Part shown: one piece after another, positions 25,998 through 35,397 of the stretch
Position numbering within the stretch: the stretch's first letter is position 1
Layout: each line of letters opens with the position of its first letter
DNA from: Anaerococcus vaginimassiliensis
GTDB taxonomy: Bacteria > Bacillota > Clostridia > Tissierellales > Peptoniphilaceae
Reading direction: 5' to 3'
Assembly (NCBI RefSeq): GCF_900626155.1
Contig: NZ_LR130844.1
Location: 248,001 to 312,000, forward strand
Length of the DNA stretch: 64,000 nt
Notes under the pieces: generated by a model
Seen by the model: only the letters and a program-made list of their open reading frames with translations
What the model was told of the DNA's origin: nothing
Database searches by the model: none
Made by a program: the position numbers and the translations under genes

Positions 25998-26903
25998 ATG
26001 ATAAAATATTTACAAGAAGAAAAAATAGACGAAAATTTAATTAAACAATTAGAAGAATATAGAAAAAATCACGGTTTAGCTAACAATGACAGGGTTATAA
26101 AACCTGAGTACAAATATTACGGTAAAGAAGTTTTGGAACAAGCTATAGCAGCTTTACTAGCAGGAAAAAACATCCTTTTAACAGGGGCGAAGGCTACAGG
26201 AAAGAACGTTCTTTCATCAAATCTTTCCTATCTTTTCCAAAGACCAACCTACAATGTATCTTTCCATGTTAATACTGACTCTGCTTCCCTAATCGGTGCA
26301 GATACTTTCAAAAATGGAGAGGTTGTTTTTAGAAAAGGACCTATAACAGAGGCTGCTGAAAATGGGGGGTTCGCAATCCTTGATGAGATAAATATGGCAA
26401 AAAACGAAGCTATTTCTGTTCTCCATGCGACTCTTGACCATAGAAGAATCATAGATTTGTCTGGTTATGACAAGATTGCTCTTGATCCAAACACAAGATT
26501 TATAGCAACTATGAACTACGGCTATGTTGGAACTCGTGAGTTAAACGAGGCTCTATCATCAAGATTTATGATTATAAATGTGCCAAATATTACTAGCGAT
26601 AACCTAGATAAGCTCTTGGCTGACAACTTCCCAACTCTAAAGGAAAAATACAGAAAAGCCTTTATAGACTTATTTATTAGCCTACAGACAAAGAGCGAAA
26701 ACAATGAGATTTCAACCAAATCTGTCGACCTTCGTGGATTAATCGGTGCGATTGAGACAATTAAGATTGGACTTTCTCCTTACCAAGCTCTAATGATGGG
26801 TCTTGTTAACAAATCATTTGACGAGTTCGAAAGACAAATAGTTTTAGATACTCTAAAGAGCAAGATTCCAACAGATATAACTGAGAGTGTATTTGATGAA
26901 TGA
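25998..26903 (+). CDS. MoxR-type AAA+ ATPase
   Basis: 301 residues. Walker A GAKATGKN (63-70), Walker B FAILDEIN with D129/E130, sensor-1 FIATMNYG and an arginine-finger region LSSRFMI. MoxR/CbbQ/NorQ ATPases remodel or activate a protein partner and are encoded with VWA proteins, as here. A TATAAT is at 25976-25981, but I see no good -35; the ribosome-binding site GAGGTG precedes ATG. Confidence 0.88.
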   Translation: MIKYLQEEKIDENLIKQLEEYRKNHGLANNDRVIKPEYKYYGKEVLEQAIAALLAGKNILLTGAKATGKNVLSSNLSYLFQRPTYNVSFHVNTDSASLIGADTFKNGEVVFRKGPITEAAENGGFAILDEINMAKNEAISVLHATLDHRRIIDLSGYDKIALDPNTRFIATMNYGYVGTRELNEALSSRFMIINVPNITSDNLDKLLADNFPTLKEKYRKAFIDLFISLQTKSENNEISTKSVDLRGLIGAIETIKIGLSPYQALMMGLVNKSFDEFERQIVLDTLKSKIPTDITESVFDE

Positions 26904-28626
26904 TCAATTAGAAAAAATTAGACAATACAACATAATCTGGGATTTTGCCAAGAATTATAAGTTTTTACCTAAGAAATCTTATCCTATGGATAATATCTAC
27001 CTAAACATGATAACAGGCTATAAGATAAAGGCTTTTGATTTCAAAATCCTGGATTCCTTTTTTTCCTATATAAAAAAGGACAATATGTTTTATGATGATT
27101 TTAAGTTTATGGCAGAAATCCTCATGGAAGATATTTCCTATAAGGAAATCTCCAAGGATAATTTGGTAATAGAAGAACTTAGGAAAAAACACGCCAGAGA
27201 TATAATGGCAAAATATCAAGTTCACGAACCAAACAACCTAACAGAACAAATAGAAAAAGCCTATTACGGCAAAATCTTAGGTCGTCCTATCACTGAAGGG
27301 AAACTTTTTAGAGATATATATAAGGCTTTATTTAGTATAAATACTACAGAAACTACAGAGCTTATAGATAAACTAAATGAGTTTTTTGAAAATTATTTTC
27401 GTTTTGATAGGTCAGCTAAGGACCGTGATACCTTCAAGGAAATGGTTAAGGAAAATAAACCCAAAGAATTTGATAAGGATAATGAAGCGGATGATAAAAA
27501 CGCTGAGTATACTGATGAATACATCAACGATCAGTTTGGTATAGGATCGGCTGAGTTTACTGGAAATATCTATCTTGCTGAGAAAAAAGAAGACAACAAC
27601 AAAAACTTGATGTTTTTAAATAAGGGTGAGGATACCTACCACTCTTCTTCTGAGTTCATCGAAGATTTCTATGGCCTGTCAATCCTTCCAGAAGAAAAAG
27701 TAAATGCCCTTGAACATAAATTAGCAAAAGGAATCCACTCCGGCAAGAGATTATATTTTACTAGAGGAGAATATTCTACCAAAGCAAATGCTAGGTTTTA
27801 TAAAAAAGGAAGAAAGGAACAAGCTGAAAAAAACGAAGCCTATATCAAGGAAAATATGGCTATCAACAACAGGTCCATAAACGAGCTTACCTTATCAATT
27901 AAAAACTCCATAGCAAATTTCCTATACTATAATGAAGTATACAAAAACTATGGAGCCATTGATTCGACTAAGGCATGGAGAGCCGGCGTCCTTCACGATT
28001 ATGATGTTTTTATAAATGAAGAAAGTGAAGATATAACAAAGTTTAAGGTTGATCTAATCCTCGATGGATCTGCTAGTCAAATCGGCCGCCAAGCCATGGT
28101 TGCGAACGAAGCCTACATCATAGCAAAGGCTATGGATGCTCTTAATATTCCAATAAGGATAATGAGCTTTTCAACCCTAAGAGACTTTACAGTATTTAAT
28201 CTTTATAGGGACTATGACGAGAAAAATAATAACGATGAAATATTTAACTTCTTCGCATCTGGTTCTAATAGAGACGGCCTTGCCTTTAAAACTATCCACG
28301 AACTAATAGAAAAAGATGATGAAAGTACAAAAAATATTGTCATCGTCCTATCTGACGGCAAACCTCACGATGAGAGAAGTAATATCAATACCATAAAGCT
28401 TTTAGATAAGGACCAATATGTAGACGATAATGCTGTAAAAGATACCGCCAAAGAAGTTAGAAAAATAAAGGAAGATAACATTTCAATCTTAGGCGTCTTT
28501 ACTGGAGAAGAAGAAGATGTGGAAAATGCCAAGCTAATCTATAACACTGACTTCTGTAGGATAACCAACCTAGAAAACTTCTCCAAAATCGTATCAATCT
28601 TTATGAAAAATCAAATACTCCAATAA
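26896..28626 (+). CDS. VWA-domain partner of the MoxR ATPase
   Basis: About 576 residues if ATG 26896 is used; it overlaps the moxR stop by 8 bases, and a GTG three codons earlier is the alternative. The C-terminal third is a von Willebrand A domain with the metal site DGSAS (about 390-394), a conserved threonine region and LSDGKPHD. The N-terminal two thirds are helical and charged, like CobT/NorD-type proteins. Together the pair probably acts as a cytoplasmic metal-insertion or complex-activation chaperone; the client is not encoded nearby. Confidence 0.78.
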   Translation: MNDQLEKIRQYNIIWDFAKNYKFLPKKSYPMDNIYLNMITGYKIKAFDFKILDSFFSYIKKDNMFYDDFKFMAEILMEDISYKEISKDNLVIEELRKKHARDIMAKYQVHEPNNLTEQIEKAYYGKILGRPITEGKLFRDIYKALFSINTTETTELIDKLNEFFENYFRFDRSAKDRDTFKEMVKENKPKEFDKDNEADDKNAEYTDEYINDQFGIGSAEFTGNIYLAEKKEDNNKNLMFLNKGEDTYHSSSEFIEDFYGLSILPEEKVNALEHKLAKGIHSGKRLYFTRGEYSTKANARFYKKGRKEQAEKNEAYIKENMAINNRSINELTLSIKNSIANFLYYNEVYKNYGAIDSTKAWRAGVLHDYDVFINEESEDITKFKVDLILDGSASQIGRQAMVANEAYIIAKAMDALNIPIRIMSFSTLRDFTVFNLYRDYDEKNNNDEIFNFFASGSNRDGLAFKTIHELIEKDDESTKNIVIVLSDGKPHDERSNINTIKLLDKDQYVDDNAVKDTAKEVRKIKEDNISILGVFTGEEEDVENAKLIYNTDFCRITNLENFSKIVSIFMKNQILQ

Positions 28627-28643
28627 GCAGGAATTATCTTGCT
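28626..28643 (+). repeat. Upstream duplicate of the VWA-gene terminator hairpin
   Basis: AGCAGGAATTATCTTGCT, 17 of 18 bases identical to 28843-28860, begins on the last base of the VWA stop codon. It lacks a T-run because palindromic element copy B lies between it and the intact terminator. Confidence 0.75.
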
Positions 28644-28645
28644 TA

Positions 28646-28841
28646 GAGTGTAGACAAAATCCAAAAACGCTTACCCAACTACAGAAATTTAGAAATTCTA
28701 AATCTCATAATACTGTAAATCGCAAACTCGCTAATGCTCAAACAGTGCGATTTACGGACGCATTATTTCGATTCGAATTTCTTAAAATTTCTTCCGAATG
28801 GAACGCTTCCTTTTTGGATTTTGTCACTTTGTAAACAGTCT
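28646..28841 (-). repeat. Palindromic terminator-associated element, copy B
   Basis: 196 bp, the inverted orientation of copies A and C. Clear terminal inverted repeat (ACAAAATCCAAAAA at one end, TTTTTGGATTTTGT at the other) and internal GTAAATCGCA/TGCGATTTAC pair. It is bracketed by the duplicated 18-base terminator hairpin. The GTCTAC end faces the stop codon of the terminated gene, as in the other two copies. Confidence 0.85.
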
Positions 28842-28842
28842 G

Positions 28843-28866
28843 AGCAGGAATTATCCTGCTTTTTTA
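28843..28866 (+). terminator. Terminator of the moxR-VWA operon
   Basis: AGCAGGA-ATTA-TCCTGCT followed by TTTTTTAT, now more than 200 bases from the VWA stop because of the element insertion. Confidence 0.8.
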
Positions 28867-28873
28867 TAAAAAA

Positions 28874-28892
28874 ACCAGTCACATGGACTGGT
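28874..28892 (-). terminator. Terminator of murJ
   Basis: Stem ACCAGTC / GACTGGT (7 bp) with T-run on the minus strand, four bases past the murJ stop. Confidence 0.8.
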
Positions 28893-28896
28893 GTTT

Positions 28897-30432
28897 CTAT
28901 TTATTTAACTTTCTTCTCTTATATTTATGGTAGAGTCTGTTTACCATATCCATTACCTCTGGGATTCTTGCTAAAAGGATTAAGAATCCATAAACAAGCA
29001 TAGCAAGGAATATCGCTACAAATAAAGCGACTACCCTTGGAGCAACTCCTGCCAAGGCCTTGTTAGTAAAGTAAGCAACAAGAGCCATCACAACTGTAGC
29101 TAAGGAAATTTTCACCAAGGAAATGAGGGATGATTTGAAATTAAAGCTTCCAAATTTCTTCCTAAATTGGAAAAGCATTAGAACTGTACCAACGGCAGTA
29201 GATAACACTGTCGCATAAGCAAGTCCCTCTATTCCGAAAAACTTAATCATAATCAAGTTAAATATCACATTTAAAAATTGTTGGATAAGAACAACTATAA
29301 CTGGTGTCTTTGAATCTCCAACAGCATAAAATCCTCTATCAACAACATCTACTATTGATTGGAAGATGTTATTTGGAGCGTAAGCTGTAAGTAAAGCTGC
29401 AACTATTATCGTATCATTTCTTGTAAAGGCATTTCTCTCAAAAACAACTCCTATGATAGGTTCTGATAAAACTGCCATTCCGATACTTGCAGGGATTATC
29501 AAAAGCATAGTTGATACGACAGATGAGCTAATTCTTTCTTTCATCTGTTCGATTTTTCCTAGTTGGCCAAGCTCGGCAATCTTAGGAAAAAGTGCTGTAG
29601 TTACTGAAATAGTAATTACACCTGTGATCATAGTTAGCATCGTCTTTGAATAAAATAGCTTGCTTATGGCTGCCTTTCCGAAAAATGCTGATGCCATGGA
29701 ATTGTCAACGATAATTGAAATCTCGCCTGCTGCTGATGAAATAATAATTGGTATTGATATTAAAATAAGATTTCTAACATACTTATTTTTAAAATCTAGT
29801 ACTCTCCTATGCCTATATCCAAGCTTTCTAGTAGCCCTAGGAAACAAAATATATTGGAGAGTATTTCCAAGTAGTGCTCCTATTATTAGGTAGTAAGGAT
29901 TGTCTGTAATTCCTGTTAGGATTGTAAAGGCAATTATTACAACATTCATGATGATACCTGTTATGGCAGGATCAAAGAAATTGCCCTTTAGGTTTAAATA
30001 TCCTCTAAATACAGCAGAATATAGATAAGCAAAAACTGCAAACATCATTATTCTAGTATAATTTGTCGCAAGATCTAAGTAGTCTCCATCAAGGTCTGGT
30101 GATAGGAGTTTGGAAAAAGGTCTTGCAAAAATCATTCCAATGACAACTGCCACAAGGGCAAATACCATCAATATATTAAATACATTTGAAGTAAATTCTT
30201 CTGCTGCCTCTTCTCCCTCTTCGTTTTTGGCCTTGTTATAAATAGGGATAAATCCTGAGATAATACCTACCGCAACAAAGTTTGCAATTACAACTGGAAG
30301 AGTGTTGGCAGTCGTATAGATACTTTTTAAATCACTTGCTCCTATGTAGGAGGCCATTACAGCTTCCCTCAAAAAACCAAATATTTTCGATATTATGGTT
30401 ATAAACATGAGCATTAACGTAGTTTGACCCAT
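28897..30432 (-). CDS. murJ: Lipid II flippase MurJ (MviN)
   Basis: 511 residues with about 14 membrane segments, the MurJ/MviN size and topology. Family segments: FLREAVMASYIGAS at the N-terminus, GNTLQYILFPRATRKLGY, and FFGKAAISKLFYSKTML. It flips lipid II across the membrane for peptidoglycan synthesis. Single-gene unit preceded by AAAGAGAGG and followed by its own terminator. Confidence 0.92.
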   Translation of the reverse strand: MGQTTLMLMFITIISKIFGFLREAVMASYIGASDLKSIYTTANTLPVVIANFVAVGIISGFIPIYNKAKNEEGEEAAEEFTSNVFNILMVFALVAVVIGMIFARPFSKLLSPDLDGDYLDLATNYTRIMMFAVFAYLYSAVFRGYLNLKGNFFDPAITGIIMNVVIIAFTILTGITDNPYYLIIGALLGNTLQYILFPRATRKLGYRHRRVLDFKNKYVRNLILISIPIIISSAAGEISIIVDNSMASAFFGKAAISKLFYSKTMLTMITGVITISVTTALFPKIAELGQLGKIEQMKERISSSVVSTMLLIIPASIGMAVLSEPIIGVVFERNAFTRNDTIIVAALLTAYAPNNIFQSIVDVVDRGFYAVGDSKTPVIVVLIQQFLNVIFNLIMIKFFGIEGLAYATVLSTAVGTVLMLFQFRKKFGSFNFKSSLISLVKISLATVVMALVAYFTNKALAGVAPRVVALFVAIFLAMLVYGFLILLARIPEVMDMVNRLYHKYKRRKLNK

Positions 30433-30521
30433 ATAAACCTCTCTTTATTTCTTATCTTCTTATTATATCATTAAGACTTATAAAGACAAATATCTATTTT
30501 TATTTTAATTTTATCTAAAAA

Positions 30522-30566
30522 ATAGGATAGCTCTTTTTAAGTTGAACCTAAGAAGAGTTATCCTAT
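30522..30566 (-). terminator. Terminator of the hydrogenase operon
   Basis: A 14-bp stem ATAGGATAGCTCTT / AAGAGTTATCCTAT with one G-T pair, followed by TTTTTTAG on the minus strand, 15 bases after the stop. Confidence 0.88.
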
Positions 30567-30580
30567 AATTATTTTACTTA

Positions 30581-32110
30581 TTAATTGTTTTTGAGTTTGC
30601 TATCATCTGGTCTATCTTCTTCTGGAATATGCTCATTGTCAGCTGGTGATTTGTAGATTGATTCAGCTGCAAATTTTTTGACTGCTTTGCCTGTTTTAGT
30701 TTCAGCAACTATTGTTCCAGGGCCACCTACACAGCCTCCCATACAAGCCATTCCTTCTATTAATTTGCCATCCATTCTGCCAAGTTTTGCCATTCTAGCT
30801 AGTTTGACACAATTGTCTAGTCCTTCTGCGTTTTCAACATTTACTTTGACATCAGGGTCGATTTCACCTATTCTTCTTTTAACAGCTTCTGCAACTCCAC
30901 CGCTAACTGCGTAGAATCTTCCTGTTTCAGAAGCATCCATCATTTCCTCATCAACTTCGATTTCTGATGGTTCGATTCCCTTAGCAAGGAACATTCCTAG
31001 AAGTTCTTCGTAAGTTATAACAAAGTCTATAACTTCTGCTACTTCTTCTTCTAAAGCCTCTAGCTTTTTAGAAATACATGGTCCGATAAATACAACTTCG
31101 CAATTTGGATCACGCTTTTTCATTTGTTTTCCTGAATAAATCATAGGTGTAGAAGATTCAGAAATCTTGTCGTTTATATCTGGGAATTGCTTTCTAACCA
31201 TTAATTTCCATGAGAAACAACAGCTTGTTCCCATAAATGGAATCTCGCCTGTTGGCACTTGTTCTAAGAACTCGTGTGCTTCATTCATTGTTGTAAGGTC
31301 AGCACCAAGTCCTACCTCTATAACATCCTCAAATCCGAGTTGTTTGATAGCTTCTCTTATTTGTTCTGGACTTACATTTACACCAAATTGTCCTACAAAT
31401 GAAGGCGCAATTATGGCATATACTTTTCTGTCAGATTGTAGAGATTTAATAAGTTGATAGATTTCGCTCTTATCAGAAATAGCTCCAAATGGGCATGTAA
31501 TAATACATCTACCACAAGCTACACACTTATCTTCATTGATATCTGCTCTACCTAATTCATCAGAAGTAATTGCCTTAACCCCACAAGACTCAGCACATGG
31601 TCTTTTTTGATGGTTTATAGCATTATATGGACAAGCTGAAACGCACTTACCACATTTTATACACTTATCTTGATCAATGATTGCACCTTTTGCTGTATAT
31701 GTAACGGCATTTTTAGGACAAACATTCACACAAGGATGTCCAATACATGCGTGGCATTGGTCTGTCACAGTTACCTTATTTTCTGGACAAGCTTCACAAG
31801 CAACCTTTATTACAGAAACTAAAGGTGGATTATAGATTCTTCTATCATAATCCATCGCATCGAGACCTTCTGTTATAGCCTCAGTATTAGCAGCAGTTCT
31901 TGCATCAAGACCAATACACATTCTTAGTCTCTCACCCATTACTGCTCTTTCTCTAAAGATATTTTCTCTATATTTCGCTTCTTCGCCTGGAAGAATATTG
32001 TATACTTCAAGAGCAATATCGCTAATTGGCCTATTTTCGTAAGCAATCTTGGCAACCGCTTCGAAGGCCATCCTTCTAATATTTAATATGTCTATGTATG
32101 ATTCTTTCAT
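30581..32110 (-). CDS. Monomeric [FeFe] hydrogenase, ferredoxin-type
   Basis: 509 residues. Several cysteine clusters in the N-terminal 210 residues (CEACP, CHACIGHPC, CIKCGKCVSAC, CVACGRCIITC) bind [4Fe-4S] clusters. The H-cluster motifs follow: TSCCFSW (295-301; C297, C298), GPC at C345 and CMGGC (C456, C460). The motif variants (FSW instead of PGW, GPC instead of MPC) suggest the group B monomeric hydrogenases of Clostridia. It would re-oxidise ferredoxin made by Bcd-EtfAB and pyruvate oxidation, releasing H2 (inference). ATG 32110 follows AGAGGAA; co-transcribed with the small gene upstream. Confidence 0.85.
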   Translation of the reverse strand: MKESYIDILNIRRMAFEAVAKIAYENRPISDIALEVYNILPGEEAKYRENIFRERAVMGERLRMCIGLDARTAANTEAITEGLDAMDYDRRIYNPPLVSVIKVACEACPENKVTVTDQCHACIGHPCVNVCPKNAVTYTAKGAIIDQDKCIKCGKCVSACPYNAINHQKRPCAESCGVKAITSDELGRADINEDKCVACGRCIITCPFGAISDKSEIYQLIKSLQSDRKVYAIIAPSFVGQFGVNVSPEQIREAIKQLGFEDVIEVGLGADLTTMNEAHEFLEQVPTGEIPFMGTSCCFSWKLMVRKQFPDINDKISESSTPMIYSGKQMKKRDPNCEVVFIGPCISKKLEALEEEVAEVIDFVITYEELLGMFLAKGIEPSEIEVDEEMMDASETGRFYAVSGGVAEAVKRRIGEIDPDVKVNVENAEGLDNCVKLARMAKLGRMDGKLIEGMACMGGCVGGPGTIVAETKTGKAVKKFAAESIYKSPADNEHIPEEDRPDDSKLKNN

Positions 32111-32139
32111 TATTGTTCCTCTTTTATGTCAATCTCAAC

Positions 32140-32421
32140 TTATTTTTTTGGTACAAACTTATCAAACATCATCTCCATTAGCACTTCAGGTTTTGCCTTT
32201 TTTATGTATGTATCGTCAACTTTTGCTAGTGGAGCGTTTTTTTCAGGATTTTCTATATCATTCATTATATTTTCATAAACAACTTCTATCTCAGGAGCCT
32301 CGCCCAAGCCCTCAACTTCATAAGCATATTCTATATCTTTCTTTACTATGTTAGCTGAATCGTATAAGAATTCGTTTCCGTGGGCTGTGCATCTAGCACA
32401 AGAACAAATAGTTACTTTCAT
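32140..32421 (-). CDS. Small cysteine-motif protein linked to the hydrogenase
   Basis: 93 residues beginning MKVTICSCARCTAHGNEFL; the CxCxxC plus following residues resemble the N-terminus of thioredoxin-fold [2Fe-2S] NuoE-like subunits, but the protein is shorter than NuoE and lacks a second Cys pair. ATG 32421 follows GGAGG with a 5-nt gap; a TTG four codons earlier overlaps that site and is rejected. First gene of the hydrogenase operon, so an electron-transfer or maturation role is likely but unproven. Confidence 0.65.
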   Translation of the reverse strand: MKVTICSCARCTAHGNEFLYDSANIVKKDIEYAYEVEGLGEAPEIEVVYENIMNDIENPEKNAPLAKVDDTYIKKAKPEVLMEMMFDKFVPKK

Positions 32422-32449
32422 AATTTCCTCCAAATATAGTCTTAATTAG

Positions 32450-32478
32450 ATTGTATCAAATTTAACAGGATATAGCAA
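32450..32478 (-). promoter_or_regulatory. Promoter of the hydrogenase operon
   Basis: -35 TTGCTA (32478-32473), 17-bp spacer, extended -10 TGATACAAT with TACAAT at 32455-32450. Confidence 0.7.
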
Positions 32479-32493
32479 TTATTAATATTAGGC

Positions 32494-34122
32494 TTAAATA
32501 TCTATCACAATTTTAAAAGTAGAACCCTTTCCCAATTCTGATGATACCAAAAGATTTAGACCTAAGTAATCTGCTATATGTTTGGCTATGGATAGGCCAA
32601 GACCTGTCGATTTTTCTTCTCTTCTTCTTGCCTTATCAGCTATGAAAAATCTCTCGAAAATTCTAGCCTGATCTTTCTGACTAATGCCTATTCCGTTATC
32701 TTTTATCAAAATATATAATTTCTTGTCCATGATTAGAGAAGATAGTTCAATTTTTCCATTAGGATTTGTATATTTTATCGCATTTTCATAAATATTTGTA
32801 AATAAATCATAAAAGAGACTTGGTGCTGTTTTAATATTATAGGATGCAATATTATTTACTGTAGTAATATTTTTATCAGTAGTTTTATTTTTAAACTTTA
32901 AAATTGCATTATTTGCTACATCTTTTATGTCAATTTCTTCCTTTTTTATTTCTTTATTTGCCTCATCTAAGCTAGAGAGTTTTATAATATCGTCGATTAT
33001 TTCTAGAAGTCTATTGCCCTCCTTATATATAATTTGAGCAAAATCTTTGATATCCTCATCTTTTGCCATGCCAGTTGCTATTAGCTCTGCGTATCCATTT
33101 ATGCTTGTTAGAGGGCTTTTTAGTTCGTGACTTACATTAGAGGAAAATTCTCTTCTAAGAATCTCTGCTCTTTTATTTTCTGAATTATCTATTATGATAA
33201 CAACATATCCCTTGGAGTGCTCGTTTTTAATCGGATCGATTATAATTTTTAGGTAAGACTCACCTAGCCTATGTTCCAAGGTTTTTGGTCTTTGATTTAT
33301 CTTTATCTCTCTTATACTTAATCTGTAGTTTTCATCATCTATAAGATTGTCAAGGTTTGACTTTTCGTCTTTTCCTAATAAATCTTTAGATGATTTGTTC
33401 ATTATCTCGATGTTTCCATCTGCCCCGCAAATTATTAGACCTTCTTCCATATTTTCTGTTATAGTCATTAGATCTTGCCATCTTTCTTTGTTCTTTTCTA
33501 CATCCTTTCTTAAATTTTTATTTTTATAAGCCAAGTCCTTAAAGTAGGGTTTCACTTCTTCATATTCTGGGTCTATGATTCTGTAGTTGTAGGATTCGTT
33601 GAAGCGTGCAAGCCCCTTTACGAATTGATCTATAAAGTTATTTATCATAAATTTTCCAATACCTATAAAAAGAAGATAACATAAAAGGTAGATTGAAATA
33701 AGTTTTATGGATAAGAAATCAGATATTGTGTTTTTAGATTTTATAAGTAGAGTAAATTCTCCTCCCATATAAAATCCAGTGTTTAGCGAATCTTTTATGT
33801 AATAGTCAATTTTTCTTATCTTTTCTTCATTTGATTTGTTTATATCAAAAGGATTTAGGGACTCATTTGACCTAAATAATATTTTCTTATCCTTATCATA
33901 CAGGAGAATATCATAAGTTGGGTTTTTCTCTATGAAATCATCCAACAAATCTATCCTATCTTTATCTTTTATTTCACAGAAAAGAAAGCTCAAAGAATTT
34001 TCCATAAATTCATTTTGAGCTTGGCTTTTTTGTTTAAATAAAAAGATTGTATTGATTGTAAATGTTAATATCGTTACTAGGCTTAATAATCTAATAAAAT
34101 ATTTCTCAAGTAATTCCTTCAT
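32494..34122 (-). CDS. phoR: Phosphate-sensing histidine kinase PhoR
   Basis: 542 residues. Membrane segments near 11-28 and 135-155 enclose an extracellular domain; then a HAMP-like linker, a PAS domain (about 205-310), HisKA with SHELKSPL, and a HATPase with NIYENAIKY, DNGIGIS and GLGLSIAKHI. It phosphorylates PhoP when phosphate is scarce. It overlaps phoP by ATGA and is the last gene of the pst operon, which identifies its stimulus. Confidence 0.9.
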   Translation of the reverse strand: MKELLEKYFIRLLSLVTILTFTINTIFLFKQKSQAQNEFMENSLSFLFCEIKDKDRIDLLDDFIEKNPTYDILLYDKDKKILFRSNESLNPFDINKSNEEKIRKIDYYIKDSLNTGFYMGGEFTLLIKSKNTISDFLSIKLISIYLLCYLLFIGIGKFMINNFIDQFVKGLARFNESYNYRIIDPEYEEVKPYFKDLAYKNKNLRKDVEKNKERWQDLMTITENMEEGLIICGADGNIEIMNKSSKDLLGKDEKSNLDNLIDDENYRLSIREIKINQRPKTLEHRLGESYLKIIIDPIKNEHSKGYVVIIIDNSENKRAEILRREFSSNVSHELKSPLTSINGYAELIATGMAKDEDIKDFAQIIYKEGNRLLEIIDDIIKLSSLDEANKEIKKEEIDIKDVANNAILKFKNKTTDKNITTVNNIASYNIKTAPSLFYDLFTNIYENAIKYTNPNGKIELSSLIMDKKLYILIKDNGIGISQKDQARIFERFFIADKARRREEKSTGLGLSIAKHIADYLGLNLLVSSELGKGSTFKIVIDI

Positions 34123-34778
34123 ATCTCACCTAACTTGTATCCTAAATTTCTAACTGTATGAATGTATTTTCCAGTTTCCTTTAGCTTTGACCTAAGGCTT
34201 GCTATATGAACATCTACAGTTCTAGTTTCTCCCTCATAGTCATAACCCCAAATCTTTAGCAAAAAGTCTTCCCTACTTATGACATTACCTACGTTTGACA
34301 TCAAGAGGAGAAGCATTTCAAATTCTTTGTATGTTAAGTCTATTTTTTCATCTAAAACTTTTACCCTTCTTTTAGATGTGTTCAGGGATATTTCCTTGTA
34401 GGTTAAATCGTCCTTATCTTTTTTCTTGCTTCTTCTAAGAACAGCCTTGACCCTACTTATTAGCTCAAGGATGGAAAATGGTTTTGTTATATAATCATCC
34501 GCCCCAAGGTCAAGTCCTGTAACCTTGTCGAACTCATCAGTCCTTGCTGTTAGCATTATGATTGGTAGGTTAGAAAACTCCCTTATTTCTTTTAAGATAC
34601 TAAGACCGTCTTTTTCTGGTAGCATGATATCAAGAATCAATAAATCTATATTTTTATTTCTAACTTCATCTACTATATTAGATCCATCAGAAAAGCCACA
34701 CACCTCGTAGCCTTTTTCTCTTAATGCATATTCTACTAAATTTCTTATTGACTTATCGTCCTCTACCAGATATATCAT
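34119..34778 (-). CDS. phoP: Response regulator PhoP/PhoB
   Basis: 219 residues. Receiver domain (1-115) with acidic pocket and phospho-acceptor Asp in LLILDIMLPEKDG, Lys in ITKPFS; OmpR/PhoB-type winged helix at the C-terminus (RTVDVHIASLRSKL, RNLGYKL). Starts directly after the phoU stop with no gap. It should bind the Pho box upstream of pstS, closing an autoregulatory loop. Confidence 0.93.
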   Translation of the reverse strand: MIYLVEDDKSIRNLVEYALREKGYEVCGFSDGSNIVDEVRNKNIDLLILDIMLPEKDGLSILKEIREFSNLPIIMLTARTDEFDKVTGLDLGADDYITKPFSILELISRVKAVLRRSKKKDKDDLTYKEISLNTSKRRVKVLDEKIDLTYKEFEMLLLLMSNVGNVISREDFLLKIWGYDYEGETRTVDVHIASLRSKLKETGKYIHTVRNLGYKLGEI

Positions 34779-35396
34779 CTATAACCTCGCTGCAAGATCT
34801 GCTACTCTAGCAATCCTATCTCCCAATCTTTCAAAATATTTATACAATAAAACTTTCTCAGACAACTCCATAGCACCGATTTTGCTTTCCTTGTTTTCTC
34901 TTGCAATATACTCGATAGATTCTGCAAACAAGTCATTGTTTACTTGGTCATTTTCTATAGTAATTTGGGCAAGTTCAAGGTCATTTTCAAGAAACGCTCT
35001 AATAGATGCTGCTGCCATCTTCTTTTCACTTTGGATAAATCTTTTTAGAAGATCTTTTTCAAAATCGTTTAACCCATAGTCTATCAAGATAAGAGATGCT
35101 TGTTCAAAGTGGCTTGCTATTCTCTTGTAGGTTGAAGCAAGTTTTATAGCCATTTGTAGTAGCCTTAAATCTTTTGCTATTGGCTGTTGGAGTGCCATTA
35201 GCTCAAAGCTAAGTCTTTCCATATCGCTTGCTTTTCTTCTAATATCCTCGTGGATTTCTATTATATCTCTTAGGTTATCCTTGTTATTATCTGTCAAAAA
35301 CAAGTCATACCTATCGTAAGATAAGATTACTAAATCCATGATGCTTTTTGCCATGTTTTTTACATTGGATAAATCTTCATTGTACCTTACTCTCAT
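34779..35396 (-). CDS. phoU: Phosphate signalling regulator PhoU
   Basis: 205 residues, two repeats of the PhoU three-helix bundle with the metal-binding E/D-rich segments (MAKSIMDLVILS and LERLGDRIARVADLA-like FERLGDRIARVADLA). It links the Pst transporter to PhoR. The frame is open 19 codons upstream into pstB, but ATG 35396, behind AGGAAGG and one base after the pstB stop, gives the normal N-terminus. Confidence 0.92.
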   Translation of the reverse strand: MRVRYNEDLSNVKNMAKSIMDLVILSYDRYDLFLTDNNKDNLRDIIEIHEDIRRKASDMERLSFELMALQQPIAKDLRLLQMAIKLASTYKRIASHFEQASLILIDYGLNDFEKDLLKRFIQSEKKMAAASIRAFLENDLELAQITIENDQVNNDLFAESIEYIARENKESKIGAMELSEKVLLYKYFERLGDRIARVADLAARL

Positions 35397-35397
35397 A

